Below are positions 53,163-61,548 of a DNA stretch of 64,000 bases, in pieces; the stretch's first letter is position 1; the number at the start of each line of letters is the position of its first letter. The position numbers were made by a program, and so were the translations under genes. This DNA is from Terriglobia bacterium. GTDB lineage: Bacteria; Acidobacteriota; Terriglobia; Bryobacterales; Bryobacteraceae. The stretch is taken from NCBI GenBank assembly GCA_020073265.1, contig JAIQFN010000015.1, forward strand, positions 1 to 64,000. Reading direction: 5' to 3'. The notes beneath the pieces are model-generated. The model was not told the origin of the DNA. It saw only the letters and a list, made by a program, of their open reading frames with translations, and did not search any database.

Positions 53163-54233
53163 TTGTTGCGATACGGCTTGAATATTCGCCCGCAGGCCGC
53201 GCTGGACCTGGTGTCGCTGGGCGCTCTGGTCCACCGGCTGGACCCCGGCGTCGTTCCCTTCCGCAAAGCCACCGAATGCAAGATTCACGTGAGCGGCGGC
53301 GAGTTCAACGTGGCCGCCAACCTGGCGGACTGCTTCGGAATGAAGACCGGCATTGCGACCGCGATGGTGGACTATCCGATCGGTGACTTGATCGCCGAGC
53401 GGGTGCGGGCCATGGGCGTGAAACCGTTCTACAAGCGCTTCGAGCACGACGGCGTCACCGGCCCCAACATGGCCACCGTCTATAGCGACCGCGGCTACGG
53501 CGTTCGTCCGCCGGTGGTCTTTTACAATCGCTCGAACGAAGCCGCGGCCAGGTTGCAACCGGGCGACTTCGATTGGCCGGCAATGTTCGCGGACGGCGTG
53601 CGCTGGTTTCACAGCGGCGGGATCTTTGCGGCGCTTTCTCACGGCGCGGCCGAGTTGATCATCGAAGGGATGCAGGCCGCCAAGTCCGCCGGGGCCGTGG
53701 TTTCCTTCGATCTGAACATTCGCCAGAAGCTCTGGAACATTTCGGGCGGCAAGGACAGCGCCCGAACCGTAATCGAGCGCATCGTCGGCCATGCCGATGT
53801 GTTGCTCGGCAACCCGCAGGAACTCGACTCGGGCGCCCAGACCGGCGCAGAGTCCAAGCTCGACTCCGGCTCATTTTTCGAAGCGGTCCAGCGAGTGCTC
53901 GAGCGCCATTCGCATCTTCAGGTCATCGCGACCACGCTGCGCGAAGTCCACTCCAGCAACCGGCACACCTGGAGCGCGGCTGCCTGGATGGACGGCCGTG
54001 AGCATGTCGCGCCCGTTTGCGAGCTGGAGGTGTACGATCGAGTAGGCAGCGGCGACGGTTTCGCGTCCGGACTTTTCTATGGGCTGATGGCGGGCGAACC
54101 TCCCGAGGAAGCGCTCAAGCTGGGCTGGGCGCACGGCGCGCTGGTCAGCACCTTCCCCGGCGACACTACCATGGCGAGCTTGGATCAGGTGCGTGCCTTA
54201 GCCCAGGGAGGCTCGGCCCGCATCCAGCGCTGA
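53163..54233 (+). CDS. PfkB-family sugar kinase (KDG kinase-like)
   Basis: A 356-residue ribokinase-fold enzyme, start TTG 53163. Substrate-binding GGEFNVAANLADCFG is near the N-terminus, and the ATP/anion-hole motif DRVGSGDGFASGLFYGLMAG near the C-terminus carries the catalytic Asp. The overall layout and the GVRPPVVFYNRSNEAAARL region resemble 2-keto-3-deoxygluconate kinases. No other sugar-acid genes are adjacent, so the substrate is a family-based guess. Confidence 0.85.
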   Translation: MLRYGLNIRPQAALDLVSLGALVHRLDPGVVPFRKATECKIHVSGGEFNVAANLADCFGMKTGIATAMVDYPIGDLIAERVRAMGVKPFYKRFEHDGVTGPNMATVYSDRGYGVRPPVVFYNRSNEAAARLQPGDFDWPAMFADGVRWFHSGGIFAALSHGAAELIIEGMQAAKSAGAVVSFDLNIRQKLWNISGGKDSARTVIERIVGHADVLLGNPQELDSGAQTGAESKLDSGSFFEAVQRVLERHSHLQVIATTLREVHSSNRHTWSAAAWMDGREHVAPVCELEVYDRVGSGDGFASGLFYGLMAGEPPEEALKLGWAHGALVSTFPGDTTMASLDQVRALAQGGSARIQR

Positions 54234-54271
54234 ATGCGGCCGAGCGGTTCGCTCACAGACGTCGGCTCTCG

Positions 54272-55009
54272 ATGTATCCTGGGGACGTGCAGCTCCAGAG
54301 CGCCATCTTCTTTGAGACGCCGGAAGAGATTTTCGCACGCGTCTTCTCGGAATTGAAGCCGCGCACCGAGGTGCCGCCGGTGCGGGTGGAGTTCCGCCGT
54401 TACGCCAACGCCAACAGCTTCGTTCGCTGGGACCAGGCGGGCCTCCAGGTGCGCATCACCGACGTGCTGGAGGGCGCTCCGGCGCACATCCTGGAAGCCC
54501 TGGCGAACCTGCTTTTATCGAAGCTGGTGCGCCGTCCGATACCCAAAATGCACGCCGAGCGGTACCGCCGCTTTCTGAACCGCAAGGAGATGCGACGCAG
54601 CCTGCAACTGGTGAAACAGGCGCGCGGGCGCAAATTCGTTTCCGGGCCGCTGGGCGAATGCTACAACCTGGAAGAGATTTTCGAGCAGCTGAATCTGCGC
54701 TATTTTCACGGCCTCATGGCGCGCCCGCTGCTGGGCTGGAGCCGCGGGGTCTCGCGGGTGATGCTGGGACATTTCGATCCCTCGCACAACGCGATCATCC
54801 TGAGCAGACTGCTGGATCGCGCCGAAGTCCCGCGCCTGGCGGTAGAGTACGTGCTGTTTCACGAGATGCTCCACCTGCGATTCCCGGTGGAGCATCGCGG
54901 GGCGCGCCGCTGCGTGCACACGCCCGAGTTCAAAGCCGCCGAACGGCAGTTCCCGGGCCGGATAGAAGCCAAGGAACTGCTGAAGAGAATCTGCACCGCG
55001 ACGGCCTGA
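54272..55009 (+). CDS. SprT-like zinc metallopeptidase domain protein
   Basis: About 245 residues from ATG 54272. GTG 54287 with GGGGA upstream is an alternative, and the frame back to 54017 overlaps the kinase. The SprT-like zinc signature is VLFHEMLHLRFPVEHRGARR, followed by HTPEFKAAERQFPG. Before it are conserved YNLEEIFEQLNLRYFHGLMA and LGWSR elements. SprT-like domains occur in DNA-protein crosslink proteases (SPRTN) and in bacterial proteins of unknown role. Confidence 0.78.
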   Translation: MYPGDVQLQSAIFFETPEEIFARVFSELKPRTEVPPVRVEFRRYANANSFVRWDQAGLQVRITDVLEGAPAHILEALANLLLSKLVRRPIPKMHAERYRRFLNRKEMRRSLQLVKQARGRKFVSGPLGECYNLEEIFEQLNLRYFHGLMARPLLGWSRGVSRVMLGHFDPSHNAIILSRLLDRAEVPRLAVEYVLFHEMLHLRFPVEHRGARRCVHTPEFKAAERQFPGRIEAKELLKRICTATA

Positions 55010-55010
55010 G

Positions 55011-55541
55011 CTACGCCGACGCGGTTTCGGCCTGTTGCGGGAGCGCGCTTACAATCTGATGGCGCATCTTTTGGAGCGCCTCCAGGAGTTCGGGGACGTC
55101 CACGGCCGTCCAGCCCAGCGGATACAGCGCGACCTTGCAGCGCACCAGGCAAATGGCGAAGTAAAACGTGATCTGCTGCCGCCACAGGGCGCTTGCAAAC
55201 TCCGGCCGGTCTTCGGAGGAATGCACCAACATCAATCTCGCGATGAAATGCAACCGATTGAAGTCCCGAACCAGCAGATAAAGATATTCACAGAACGCCT
55301 CGCGCCGGTTGGAGAGCAGGCTCTTGGCCATTTCCGGACGATATCCGGATTGGGAAGCAAGAAACGCGAAATCGCCCTGGTCCAGCAATCGCTCCATGGG
55401 CGCGTAACTTTCGAGAGAAAACTCATCCAGCCACTCCGGGCTGTAGGGTTCAGCGTCAAGACGAGACGCTAACCTGAGGAACAGGCAGGTGAAGCCGACG
55501 AGCAACAGCACGACAGCCAAACCCAGGCCTCCCAGAATCAT
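55011..55541 (-). CDS. Hypothetical membrane-anchored protein
   Basis: A 176-residue protein with one N-terminal helix (GGLGLAVVLLLVGFTCLFLR, residues 4-23) and a helical cytoplasmic or periplasmic domain (DEFSLESYAPMERLLDQGDF, FCEYLYLLVRDFNRLHFIAR). GGAGGT lies just upstream of ATG 55541. No family recognised. It is convergent with the SprT-like gene, one base apart at the stops. Confidence 0.65.
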   Translation of the reverse strand: MILGGLGLAVVLLLVGFTCLFLRLASRLDAEPYSPEWLDEFSLESYAPMERLLDQGDFAFLASQSGYRPEMAKSLLSNRREAFCEYLYLLVRDFNRLHFIARLMLVHSSEDRPEFASALWRQQITFYFAICLVRCKVALYPLGWTAVDVPELLEALQKMRHQIVSALPQQAETASA

Positions 55542-55639
55542 GGGGACCTCCTAGACTGAGCCAGCTTAACGTATTCCATAAAGAAACGCAAACGTTTTTG
55601 TCACGAAGACGTACATTCTTTCTAAAATATGGATAAAAA

Positions 55640-56407
55640 CTACTTTTTGACTTCACGAAGCAGGCTTTCATTAATGGCTTGCAGCCGAGAGAGCAAGCGT
55701 TGTTCGTCCATGGGATTCCATTGATGTCCGACCACGACTGTCCGGGTCTCGCCGCTCCGGTTTAACGTGAACAACCACAGCAACAAGCATGCCGTGGAGG
55801 CTCCCACAAACGCTGCGTTGATCTCCCGGTTCCAGCGGGGGAACCGTATGACGTCGACGAAGAGTGCGGCGACCTTAGATAACAGGTAAATTGCAAAACC
55901 AATGGAATAGATGACCACATTCCGATTCAATGGGACCGGGTAGTAGACCAGAAAAACCAGCGATGAGAGAACGAACAGCAACAGGCTGGAGATGATAGTG
56001 CGGTAGCATGCCAGAAAATACTGGAGTACCGTGGCCGGCGTCCTTTCCAGGCCCACCAGCAGCAGGGAAGCCAGAATTGCCAACGCCAAGGCAATCTGGA
56101 TGTAGCGCCGCGAAACGCTCGCAATTCCTGGCAGACCGCTCAAAATATTCGAATATACCTCTAGAACAATCAGGGCGTAAAAGCAAACGATCAAGCCTTC
56201 GCTGGCCATCCAGAGATTGAAGTATAGAGTGCTGCGCAGAGGCACGAACGTCAGAGTCCCGGTCTCCAGCAGAGCCACAAGCAGATAGCCGAAGAAGCAA
56301 ACGTAAATGCGGTATAGTCCGGTCCACCAGATGCGTAGACATAGGCCCACCAGCGCAACGGTCTGGAGAACCAGTAGGAACTGTTGTTCAAGGGGGAGCC
56401 GATTCAT
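55640..56407 (-). CDS. Hypothetical seven-helix membrane protein
   Basis: A 255-residue integral membrane protein with about seven helices (FLLVLQTVALVGLCLRIWW, YVCFFGYLLVALLETGTL, IVCFYALIVLEVYSNIL, ALALAILASLLLVGLER, LLLFVLSSLVFLVYYPV, YSIGFAIYLLSKVAALFV, GASTACLLLWLFTLNR) and a short charged C-terminal tail (DEQRLLSRLQAINESLLREV). It could be a sensor-like membrane domain without an effector. I do not recognise the family. Confidence 0.65.
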   Translation of the reverse strand: MNRLPLEQQFLLVLQTVALVGLCLRIWWTGLYRIYVCFFGYLLVALLETGTLTFVPLRSTLYFNLWMASEGLIVCFYALIVLEVYSNILSGLPGIASVSRRYIQIALALAILASLLLVGLERTPATVLQYFLACYRTIISSLLLFVLSSLVFLVYYPVPLNRNVVIYSIGFAIYLLSKVAALFVDVIRFPRWNREINAAFVGASTACLLLWLFTLNRSGETRTVVVGHQWNPMDEQRLLSRLQAINESLLREVKK

Positions 56408-56466
56408 GACTTGAGGCCGATTCCGACAACCAAAAGTCTAGCATCGAACCCCCTCGAGAGGGCAGG

Positions 56467-56586
56467 TCAGCGCACGTCGGCTCGGCAGGTACCTTCGAAA
56501 TAGCAGGGGGGAATCGGCCAATCGGCCGAAAGGACGCTGGCGAGGGCAACCGTCATCGCCGCTAGCAACAAGAGCTTTTTCATCAT
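56467..56586 (-). CDS. 39-residue secreted peptide with two cysteines
   Basis: ATG 56586 with AAAGGAG ten bases upstream begins MMKKLLLLAAMTVALASVLS, a complete signal peptide with predicted cleavage after LSA. The mature peptide is about 18 residues (DWPIPPCYFEGTCRADVR) with two cysteines six residues apart, then TGA at 56467. Too short to appear in ordinary gene calls, but the ribosome site, basic n-region and hydrophobic core are all sound. It lies between the seven-helix gene and a divergent gene. Function unknown. Confidence 0.55.
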   Translation of the reverse strand: MMKKLLLLAAMTVALASVLSADWPIPPCYFEGTCRADVR

Positions 56587-56671
56587 GGTGTCAAATCTCC
56601 TTTGGGATTGTCGGAAGTCTGCTTCGGAACTATGGTGTTCAGAGTAAAGGCAGAGCCGGCGGAACGGGAAA

Positions 56672-57247
56672 ATGAGCGAGACTCTTTCTGAAAGCAGAAC
56701 ATCTCAACCAGGCAGGGCTGAACTTGACGAACGGATTCCGTTGGGGCGGGTTTCGATGTATGATCCAGTTATCGGGATGAAGGGCACGGAAAACAACGCT
56801 GCCTTGGTTCGGGGCGCCGTTTCCAATCTCTGGCGGAACACGCTGTCGCGGATCCCGTCGGTCTTCGGCAGGCTGGTCTACATCTCGTCGCTGCGCAACT
56901 CCAACAACGGCCGCTATGAACACCATGGCCTGACCCTGGTGTATGGCGAGGATCAGGCCAATCGGGCGCTCAAGAAGAGCCATGCGGAGACCTTCGCGGA
57001 GTGGCTCACGTTCAATCTGGAGCAGCAGAAAGCGGATCTGGAGTTGTATATCTCGACGCTGCCGGATGAGCCGCGCCAGGTAATTCAGACCTGGCTGAAG
57101 CTGGCCCCCTACCGCAATCTCATTCCCACCGCGGTCCGGGGAGTGGAGCGGAAGGTCTATATCAGCGATTTGAACGTGGTGCTGGAGCTGCTCAAGAACG
57201 CGTACGCCGCCGGCGACCCTGGTCGAGGCGCATCGCGATCCCAATAA
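56672..57247 (+). CDS. Hypothetical protein
   Basis: A 191-residue soluble protein without signal peptide. Conserved-looking segments are YDPVIGMKGTENNAALVRGA, LVYISSLRNSNNGRYEHHGL and AETFAEWLTFNLEQQKADLE. No domain recognised. Its last 56 bases overlap the convergent XRE-type regulator gene. The reading of both genes in the overlap looks genuine, because each continues in a plausible way (the tail here is AAGDPGRGASRSQ). Confidence 0.6.
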   Translation: MSETLSESRTSQPGRAELDERIPLGRVSMYDPVIGMKGTENNAALVRGAVSNLWRNTLSRIPSVFGRLVYISSLRNSNNGRYEHHGLTLVYGEDQANRALKKSHAETFAEWLTFNLEQQKADLELYISTLPDEPRQVIQTWLKLAPYRNLIPTAVRGVERKVYISDLNVVLELLKNAYAAGDPGRGASRSQ

Positions 57248-57974
57248 CCTGGCCCACCAGCTCGATATCGGTGGGATACCTGTACACCTGGGGATCGCAG
57301 GACGAAGCCGGGTGGGGCTGCAAGATCAGCCGGTCGCCGGTGAGATTGCACCAACCGCAGGCGTAGCCCTGGCGATGCTCCAGAAAGTAGATCGGCCGCT
57401 CGAACTCATTGTTCCAGCCGGAGTTAGAGACGCGGCGCACGGTCTCGTCGAGCATGACGAAAGTGCCAGGCTGCAGCAACGGATACATGAACCAGTCTTC
57501 GGTCCCGATAAAAGCGTAGCGGTGCTCTTTCAGGCCGAGCGTTTCCAGGAACATCAGCGGCAGCTTGCCCCAGCGCTGGATCATGCGGCTGAGATAAGTG
57601 GTCCGGCGCAAATCGATTCCCGGATCCAGGGCCAGCGGCAGCAGCACCTCGCCTTGAACGCCCACGCGAAACGAAACCTCATGAGTTTCGGAAATCTCGA
57701 CTAAGCGCGCATCCGCGGGCAGGTTCCCGAGCGATACGCCATACCACTCCATAACTTCATGGAAATCGAGCCGATAGACGGCACACAGCGAGTACAGCTT
57801 GTACAGCGACGGCATCAGGCCGCGATTCTCGATCTCCGAAATGCGATTGATCAGAACCGCGAATTCATCGTTGTGATACTTCTCGGCGATCTTCTGGCTG
57901 GCCAGCTCGACGTCCCGGACGCGCAGGTTCAGGCGCTCTCTGACTCGCCTGAGTTTCTGGCCAGGGTCCTCCAT
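57192..57974 (-). CDS. XRE-type regulator with S24/LexA-like C-terminal domain
   Basis: A 260-residue regulator. The N-terminal helix-turn-helix (LRRVRERLNLRVRDVELASQ, NRISEIENRGLMPSLYKLYS) spans residues 7-65. The C-terminal part resembles the S24/LexA fold (FMYPLLQPGTFVMLDE, then RPIYFLEHRQGYACGWCNLT and VGQVIGIAM). The usual catalytic Ser of GDSM is absent (TEDWFMYP instead), so self-cleavage is unlikely. A palindrome at 58107-58122 in the upstream intergenic region could be its operator. Confidence 0.7.
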   Translation of the reverse strand: MEDPGQKLRRVRERLNLRVRDVELASQKIAEKYHNDEFAVLINRISEIENRGLMPSLYKLYSLCAVYRLDFHEVMEWYGVSLGNLPADARLVEISETHEVSFRVGVQGEVLLPLALDPGIDLRRTTYLSRMIQRWGKLPLMFLETLGLKEHRYAFIGTEDWFMYPLLQPGTFVMLDETVRRVSNSGWNNEFERPIYFLEHRQGYACGWCNLTGDRLILQPHPASSCDPQVYRYPTDIELVGQVIGIAMRLDQGRRRRTRS

Positions 57975-58106
57975 GCTATGATGCTTTCCCAGTGCATCCC
58001 CGTAAAGCCATGTGCCGATTAGAACTCAGGCACCTGGGCACAATGCTGGGACAGGCTCGAATTATAACCACCGCCGGATCAAAGAGCAAGGCGCTAAAGC
58101 AGTTTT

Positions 58107-58122
58107 GTTCGGTTTTCCGAAC
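58107..58122. promoter_or_regulatory. Perfect 16-base inverted repeat
   Basis: GTTCGG-TTTT-CCGAAC, six paired bases on each side, in the 307-base gap between the XRE/S24-like gene and the prephenate dehydratase gene. It fits a dimer-binding operator, possibly for the adjacent regulator; as RNA it could also be a small hairpin. No long T tract follows, so it is not a terminator. The rest of the gap holds only the small frame at 58146. Confidence 0.45.
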
Positions 58123-58145
58123 AAAGATCAGAATGAGGAGGTCTT

Positions 58146-58274
58146 TTGGACGACAAGATGTTACGAGTGGCTCCCGGATCGGTTGTCTGTGTGTTTACCT
58201 TGCCTGGGGGAGTTAGTTTCATTGTAGACGCTGAGACGCCGGGCGGGCAAGCTGCGGGAAAACCGGGTTTCTGA
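58146..58274 (+). CDS. 42-residue upstream reading frame before pheA
   Basis: AGGAGG at 58136-58141 precedes TTG 58146 (LDDKMLRVAPGSVVCVFTLP, then GGVSFIVDAETPGG) and the frame ends at TGA 58274, seven bases before the prephenate dehydratase ATG. An internal ATG (58158) is also possible. It has only three Phe and no run, so it is not a classical attenuation leader. It may couple translation to the dehydratase or be a small protein; no family is known to me. Confidence 0.4.
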   Translation: MDDKMLRVAPGSVVCVFTLPGGVSFIVDAETPGGQAAGKPGF

Positions 58275-58281
58275 CATTCTC

Positions 58282-59121
58282 ATGAAGAAACAGCGGGCTG
58301 GTATTCAGGGTGAATTGGGAGCTTTCAGCCAGGAAGCCGCGCGCCAGCTCCTGGGCAATCAGGCCCAGGTGATTCCCTTTCAGAGGTTCGATCAGGTATT
58401 CGGTGCGCTGCGCGCCGGCAAGATCGACGTGGCCGTGATTCCCATGGAGAACACGCTGGCCGGATCGGTGCACGAGAACTACGATCATCTGCTGAATTTC
58501 GACGTCCGCATCGCCGCCGAAACAAATGTCCGCATCGTTCACAACCTCATCGCGCCTCCCGGCGTCCGGTTCAAGGACATCCGCAAAGTGTATTCGCATC
58601 CGGTGGCGTTGAACCAGTGCCTCCGGTTCTTCGCCCGGCACCCGAAGATGGAGCGCGTTTCGTTCTATGACACCGCGGGAGCCGTCAAGATGGTCATGGA
58701 GGAACGGAACTCGGACGCGGCGGCCATCGCCTCCCGGGTGGCAGCTTCCATCTACGGCGCCAAAATCCTGCGGCGATCGATTGAAGACGATCGTCACAAT
58801 TTCACACGGTTCTTTCTCTTGTACCGCCGCAAAGATGCGCCCCGGCGGACCACGCACGCGCGACAGTGGAAGACTTCGCTGGTGTTCACCACGCGCAACG
58901 TCCCGGGCGCGCTGTTCCGGGCCTTGAGCGCCTTAGCGCTGCGGGATGTGAACCTCACCAAGATCGAGTCTCGGCCCTTGCGCGGCAAGCCCTGGGAGTA
59001 TCTGTTCTACGTGGACTTCCTGGGCCGGGAAGACGACCCTCGCGTCGAGAAGGCGCTCGGCCATCTGGCGGAGGTAGCGGATTTTCTGCGCGTGCTGGGC
59101 AGCTATCCGCGGGGCCGGTAG
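58282..59121 (+). CDS. pheA: Prephenate dehydratase
   Basis: A 279-residue enzyme converting prephenate to phenylpyruvate in phenylalanine synthesis. The catalytic domain includes LGAFSQEAARQLLG, VIPMENTLAGSVHENYDHLL and the signature DDRHNFTRFFLL with the TRF triplet. The C-terminal ACT domain (TRNVPGALFRALSALALRDV, then LTKIESRPLRGKPWEYLFYV) has the GALF and ESRP motifs that bind phenylalanine, so feedback inhibition is likely. It is a monofunctional enzyme with no chorismate mutase domain. Confidence 0.93.
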   Translation: MKKQRAGIQGELGAFSQEAARQLLGNQAQVIPFQRFDQVFGALRAGKIDVAVIPMENTLAGSVHENYDHLLNFDVRIAAETNVRIVHNLIAPPGVRFKDIRKVYSHPVALNQCLRFFARHPKMERVSFYDTAGAVKMVMEERNSDAAAIASRVAASIYGAKILRRSIEDDRHNFTRFFLLYRRKDAPRRTTHARQWKTSLVFTTRNVPGALFRALSALALRDVNLTKIESRPLRGKPWEYLFYVDFLGREDDPRVEKALGHLAEVADFLRVLGSYPRGR

Positions 59122-59128
59122 AGGCTGG

Positions 59129-59713
59129 CTAGCGCTGCGGTTTGGTTCGCGGCTTGAACCTGAGCGCGGTATGCGTCGCGGAGAACGCGCAGACCTTGGT
59201 GTCGATTAATCCGGCCGCGCGTCCGGCGGATATTACCTCGTTCTGAGTGACGCGCTCGACCCCTTTCGGATAGATCACCCACGCGGGCGCATCCCCGACG
59301 TAGGCCAGCTCGACCAGTTCATCCTTCTCTTCGATGGACAGAAATATCAACTCAGGCTTGGAACGGCTCAGGATGGCGCCCCGCCCGGCCAGTTCGCGGC
59401 GAAAATCTTCAGCGTGCCGGCCGATCAGTCGCACCTTCATCCCCGGCTTCACTCCCAGCTTGTCGAGGCGGCTGGGCGGATTTCGGATTCGCGCGGCCCA
59501 CTTGCCGGCCGCATCGCCCAGATGAAGAATCGCCGAACCCCCGGTGAACTGGATGCTGAGTTTTCCATCCGACGCAGCCAGGCCGGTGATGCTTTGGAAC
59601 GGGATCTTCAGCCGGAAATCGCCGCGAAAGATCAACTCGGAGGTTTCGAGCAGCGCTTTTCCACGCGAGGACTCTTTCCCGAAATCCACGCGGCACTTGA
59701 TCTCTTGGCCCAT
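59129..59713 (-). CDS. DUF3052-family protein with extra N-terminal domain
   Basis: A 194-residue protein from ATG 59713. The N-terminal 70 residues (MGQEIKCRVDFGKESSRGKA, KIPFQSITGLAASDGKLSIQ) look like a small PH-type beta domain. The C-terminal part (LGVKPGMKVRLIGRHAEDF, LSRSKPELIFLSIEEKDELV, AWVIYPKGVE) is DUF3052-like. Function is unknown. It is convergent with pheA, with seven bases between the stops. Confidence 0.65.
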   Translation of the reverse strand: MGQEIKCRVDFGKESSRGKALLETSELIFRGDFRLKIPFQSITGLAASDGKLSIQFTGGSAILHLGDAAGKWAARIRNPPSRLDKLGVKPGMKVRLIGRHAEDFRRELAGRGAILSRSKPELIFLSIEEKDELVELAYVGDAPAWVIYPKGVERVTQNEVISAGRAAGLIDTKVCAFSATHTALRFKPRTKPQR

Positions 59714-59787
59714 GCGGCGTAATTTCCAATTATCCCGCAGTGCGCGGTGAGGGCTGCCGCCGCGGATTCCTTGTATTCTGGTGTTAG

Positions 59788-60699
59788 GTGCTCCGCAGCC
59801 TGCTGCTGTTCCTTTCGCGCCAGTCTTGGCTTCGTCACTGGGTGGAGACGTCACCGGCAGCCGATCGTCTCACATCGCGCTTCATCGCCGGCCACACGCT
59901 GGAACGGGAAGTGTCCGTGTGCCAGCGCCTCAACCGCGACGGGATCCTGGCCAGCCTGGATCACCTGGGCGAGAGCGTCACCTCGCTCCAGGAGGCCGGG
60001 AGTTCGCGCGACGCCTACCTGGCCGCTCTGGACCGGATCGCCGCGCTGGGCCTCCAAGCCACCGTATCGGTGAAGCTCACCCAACTGGGCCTGGATTTCT
60101 CAGAAGCCGAATGCGAAGCCAACGTCGAGCGGCTGGTCGCCCGGGCCCAACAGATCGGGAGCGTCGTGGAAGTGGACATGGAATCGAGCAAGTACCTGGA
60201 TCGCACGCTCGGTCTGGTGGCGCGCCTGCACGCCAGGTACGCCAGCGTTCGGGCCGTCATCCAGGCTTACTTGTATCGCAGCGAGGGCGACGTCGCGAAC
60301 CTGTGCCGGTTGGGCATTCCAGTGCGCCTATGCAAGGGCGCTTACAGGGAGCCGTCCGATCTGGCGTTTCCGCGCAAGAAGGAAGTGGACGGAAATTACT
60401 TGCTTCTGATGAGGAATCTTTTCGAGCAGGGCGCGAATCCGGCCATCGCGAGTCACGATGAACGAATCGTCCAACAGGCCATCGCGATCGTCAGGGAACG
60501 AAAGATCGCCCCGGATCGTTTTGAATTTCAGATGCTGTATGGCGTTCGCCGCGACTTGCAGCGCATGCTGATCCGGGATGGCTATCGTCTGCGCCTCTAT
60601 GTGCCGTACGGCGATGCGTGGTATCCATATTTTATGAGGCGTCTGGCGGAGCGGCCGGCCAATGTGGTGTTTCTGGCGCGCAATCTGTTGAAGAGCTGA
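59788..60699 (+). CDS. Proline dehydrogenase
   Basis: A 303-residue FAD-dependent TIM-barrel enzyme that oxidises proline to pyrroline-5-carboxylate, start GTG 59788. Family positions visible are SVKLTQLGLD, VEVDMESSKYLDRTL, RLCKGAYREP, IASHDERIVQQA, FEFQMLYGVRRDLQ and RLYVPYGDAWYPYFMRRLAE. It is the monofunctional short form. The partner P5C dehydrogenase is not in the window. Confidence 0.92.
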   Translation: MLRSLLLFLSRQSWLRHWVETSPAADRLTSRFIAGHTLEREVSVCQRLNRDGILASLDHLGESVTSLQEAGSSRDAYLAALDRIAALGLQATVSVKLTQLGLDFSEAECEANVERLVARAQQIGSVVEVDMESSKYLDRTLGLVARLHARYASVRAVIQAYLYRSEGDVANLCRLGIPVRLCKGAYREPSDLAFPRKKEVDGNYLLLMRNLFEQGANPAIASHDERIVQQAIAIVRERKIAPDRFEFQMLYGVRRDLQRMLIRDGYRLRLYVPYGDAWYPYFMRRLAERPANVVFLARNLLKS

Positions 60700-60765
60700 G
60701 CACGAGCCGATAGCAGTGTACAGTAGAGGCAGGAACCTGGTGACCCAAAAAGGAGTCCAATAGTT

Positions 60766-61194
60766 GTGAGGTATTGGGGTTACTTGATGGCCAAGCTGGC
60801 GGCCGCCGCCATGCTGATGGGCGTGCTCTGGTCCCTCATCCGGTGGGTGTTCTTCCGCGACTCCGGTCAGAATCCCTTCGCCCATGACTTGGGCTACACC
60901 AGCGCGATGATGCTGTTCTTTCTCGCCAGCGCCGGGCTGCTGTACCTCATCGTCTGGGACCAGCGCTATCGCTGCCGCACCTGCCTGCGCCGGCTGCGGA
61001 TGCCCATGACGGCTGGTTCCTGGCCCAACATGCTGCTGTTCGGCCAGCCGCGCACCGAGTACATCTGCCTGTACGGGCACGGGACGTTGAAGGTGCCCGA
61101 GGTGCAGATCACCGGACCCAACGGTCCGGATTGGGAGCCGCACGATCAGGATATCTGGAAGGAACTCGAGTCGCTGGAGGAAAGCAAGAGGTGA
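60766..61194 (+). CDS. Small membrane protein with CxxC pair, unknown
   Basis: A 142-residue protein from GTG 60766 (GGAG about 11 bases upstream). Two helices (residues 7-27, LMAKLAAAAMLMGVLWSLIR; and about 46-65, MMLFFLASAGLLYLIVWDQR) are followed by CRTCLRRLRMPM and a later CLYGHG, which may bind a metal. No family recognised beyond resemblance to conserved acidobacterial proteins. Its TGA overlaps the GTG of the next gene. Confidence 0.65.
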   Translation: MRYWGYLMAKLAAAAMLMGVLWSLIRWVFFRDSGQNPFAHDLGYTSAMMLFFLASAGLLYLIVWDQRYRCRTCLRRLRMPMTAGSWPNMLLFGQPRTEYICLYGHGTLKVPEVQITGPNGPDWEPHDQDIWKELESLEESKR

Positions 61195-61535
61195 CGTTGG
61201 CGCGGCGTCTGCGGATGGCCGCAGGTTTGGCCGTGCTGCTTGCGCTGGCGGCGATCGCCATCGTGCTGGTTCCTCCTTACGTCGCCAACTGGAAGCTGCA
61301 GCGTTACGTCAACGAGCTGCTTGACGACCCCGCCACCGCCAGCCAGCCACCCGAGACGGTGCGGTCCCGCATAGTGAGCAAAGCGGCTTCTCTAGGGCTG
61401 CCGCTGCACAGCGAAGACGTCCAGGTGACACCTTCCGGCAAGGCGCTGCGCATCGATGCGCTGTACGTCGTGCACGTGGATATTGCCGGATACAGCGTGG
61501 TTTTGCACTTCCGGCCGGCCGGGGGCGGAACGTAA
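61191..61535 (+). CDS. Small membrane-anchored protein (DUF4845-like)
   Basis: A 114-residue protein from GTG 61191, overlapping the upstream stop (GTGA), with GGAGGAAAG nine bases before. One N-terminal helix (LAVLLALAAIAIVLVPPYVA) precedes a small soluble domain (VSKAASLGLPLHSEDVQVTP, ALYVVHVDIAGYSVVLHF) that resembles DUF4845 proteins in layout. Function unknown. The coupling suggests it works with the preceding membrane protein. Confidence 0.65.
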   Translation: MTLARRLRMAAGLAVLLALAAIAIVLVPPYVANWKLQRYVNELLDDPATASQPPETVRSRIVSKAASLGLPLHSEDVQVTPSGKALRIDALYVVHVDIAGYSVVLHFRPAGGGT

Positions 61536-61548
61536 ACTGGTGATCTGG

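Noticed and set aside
58107-58122. A terminator
   Set aside because: The six-base-pair stem has no following T tract and lies upstream of a gene rather than after one.
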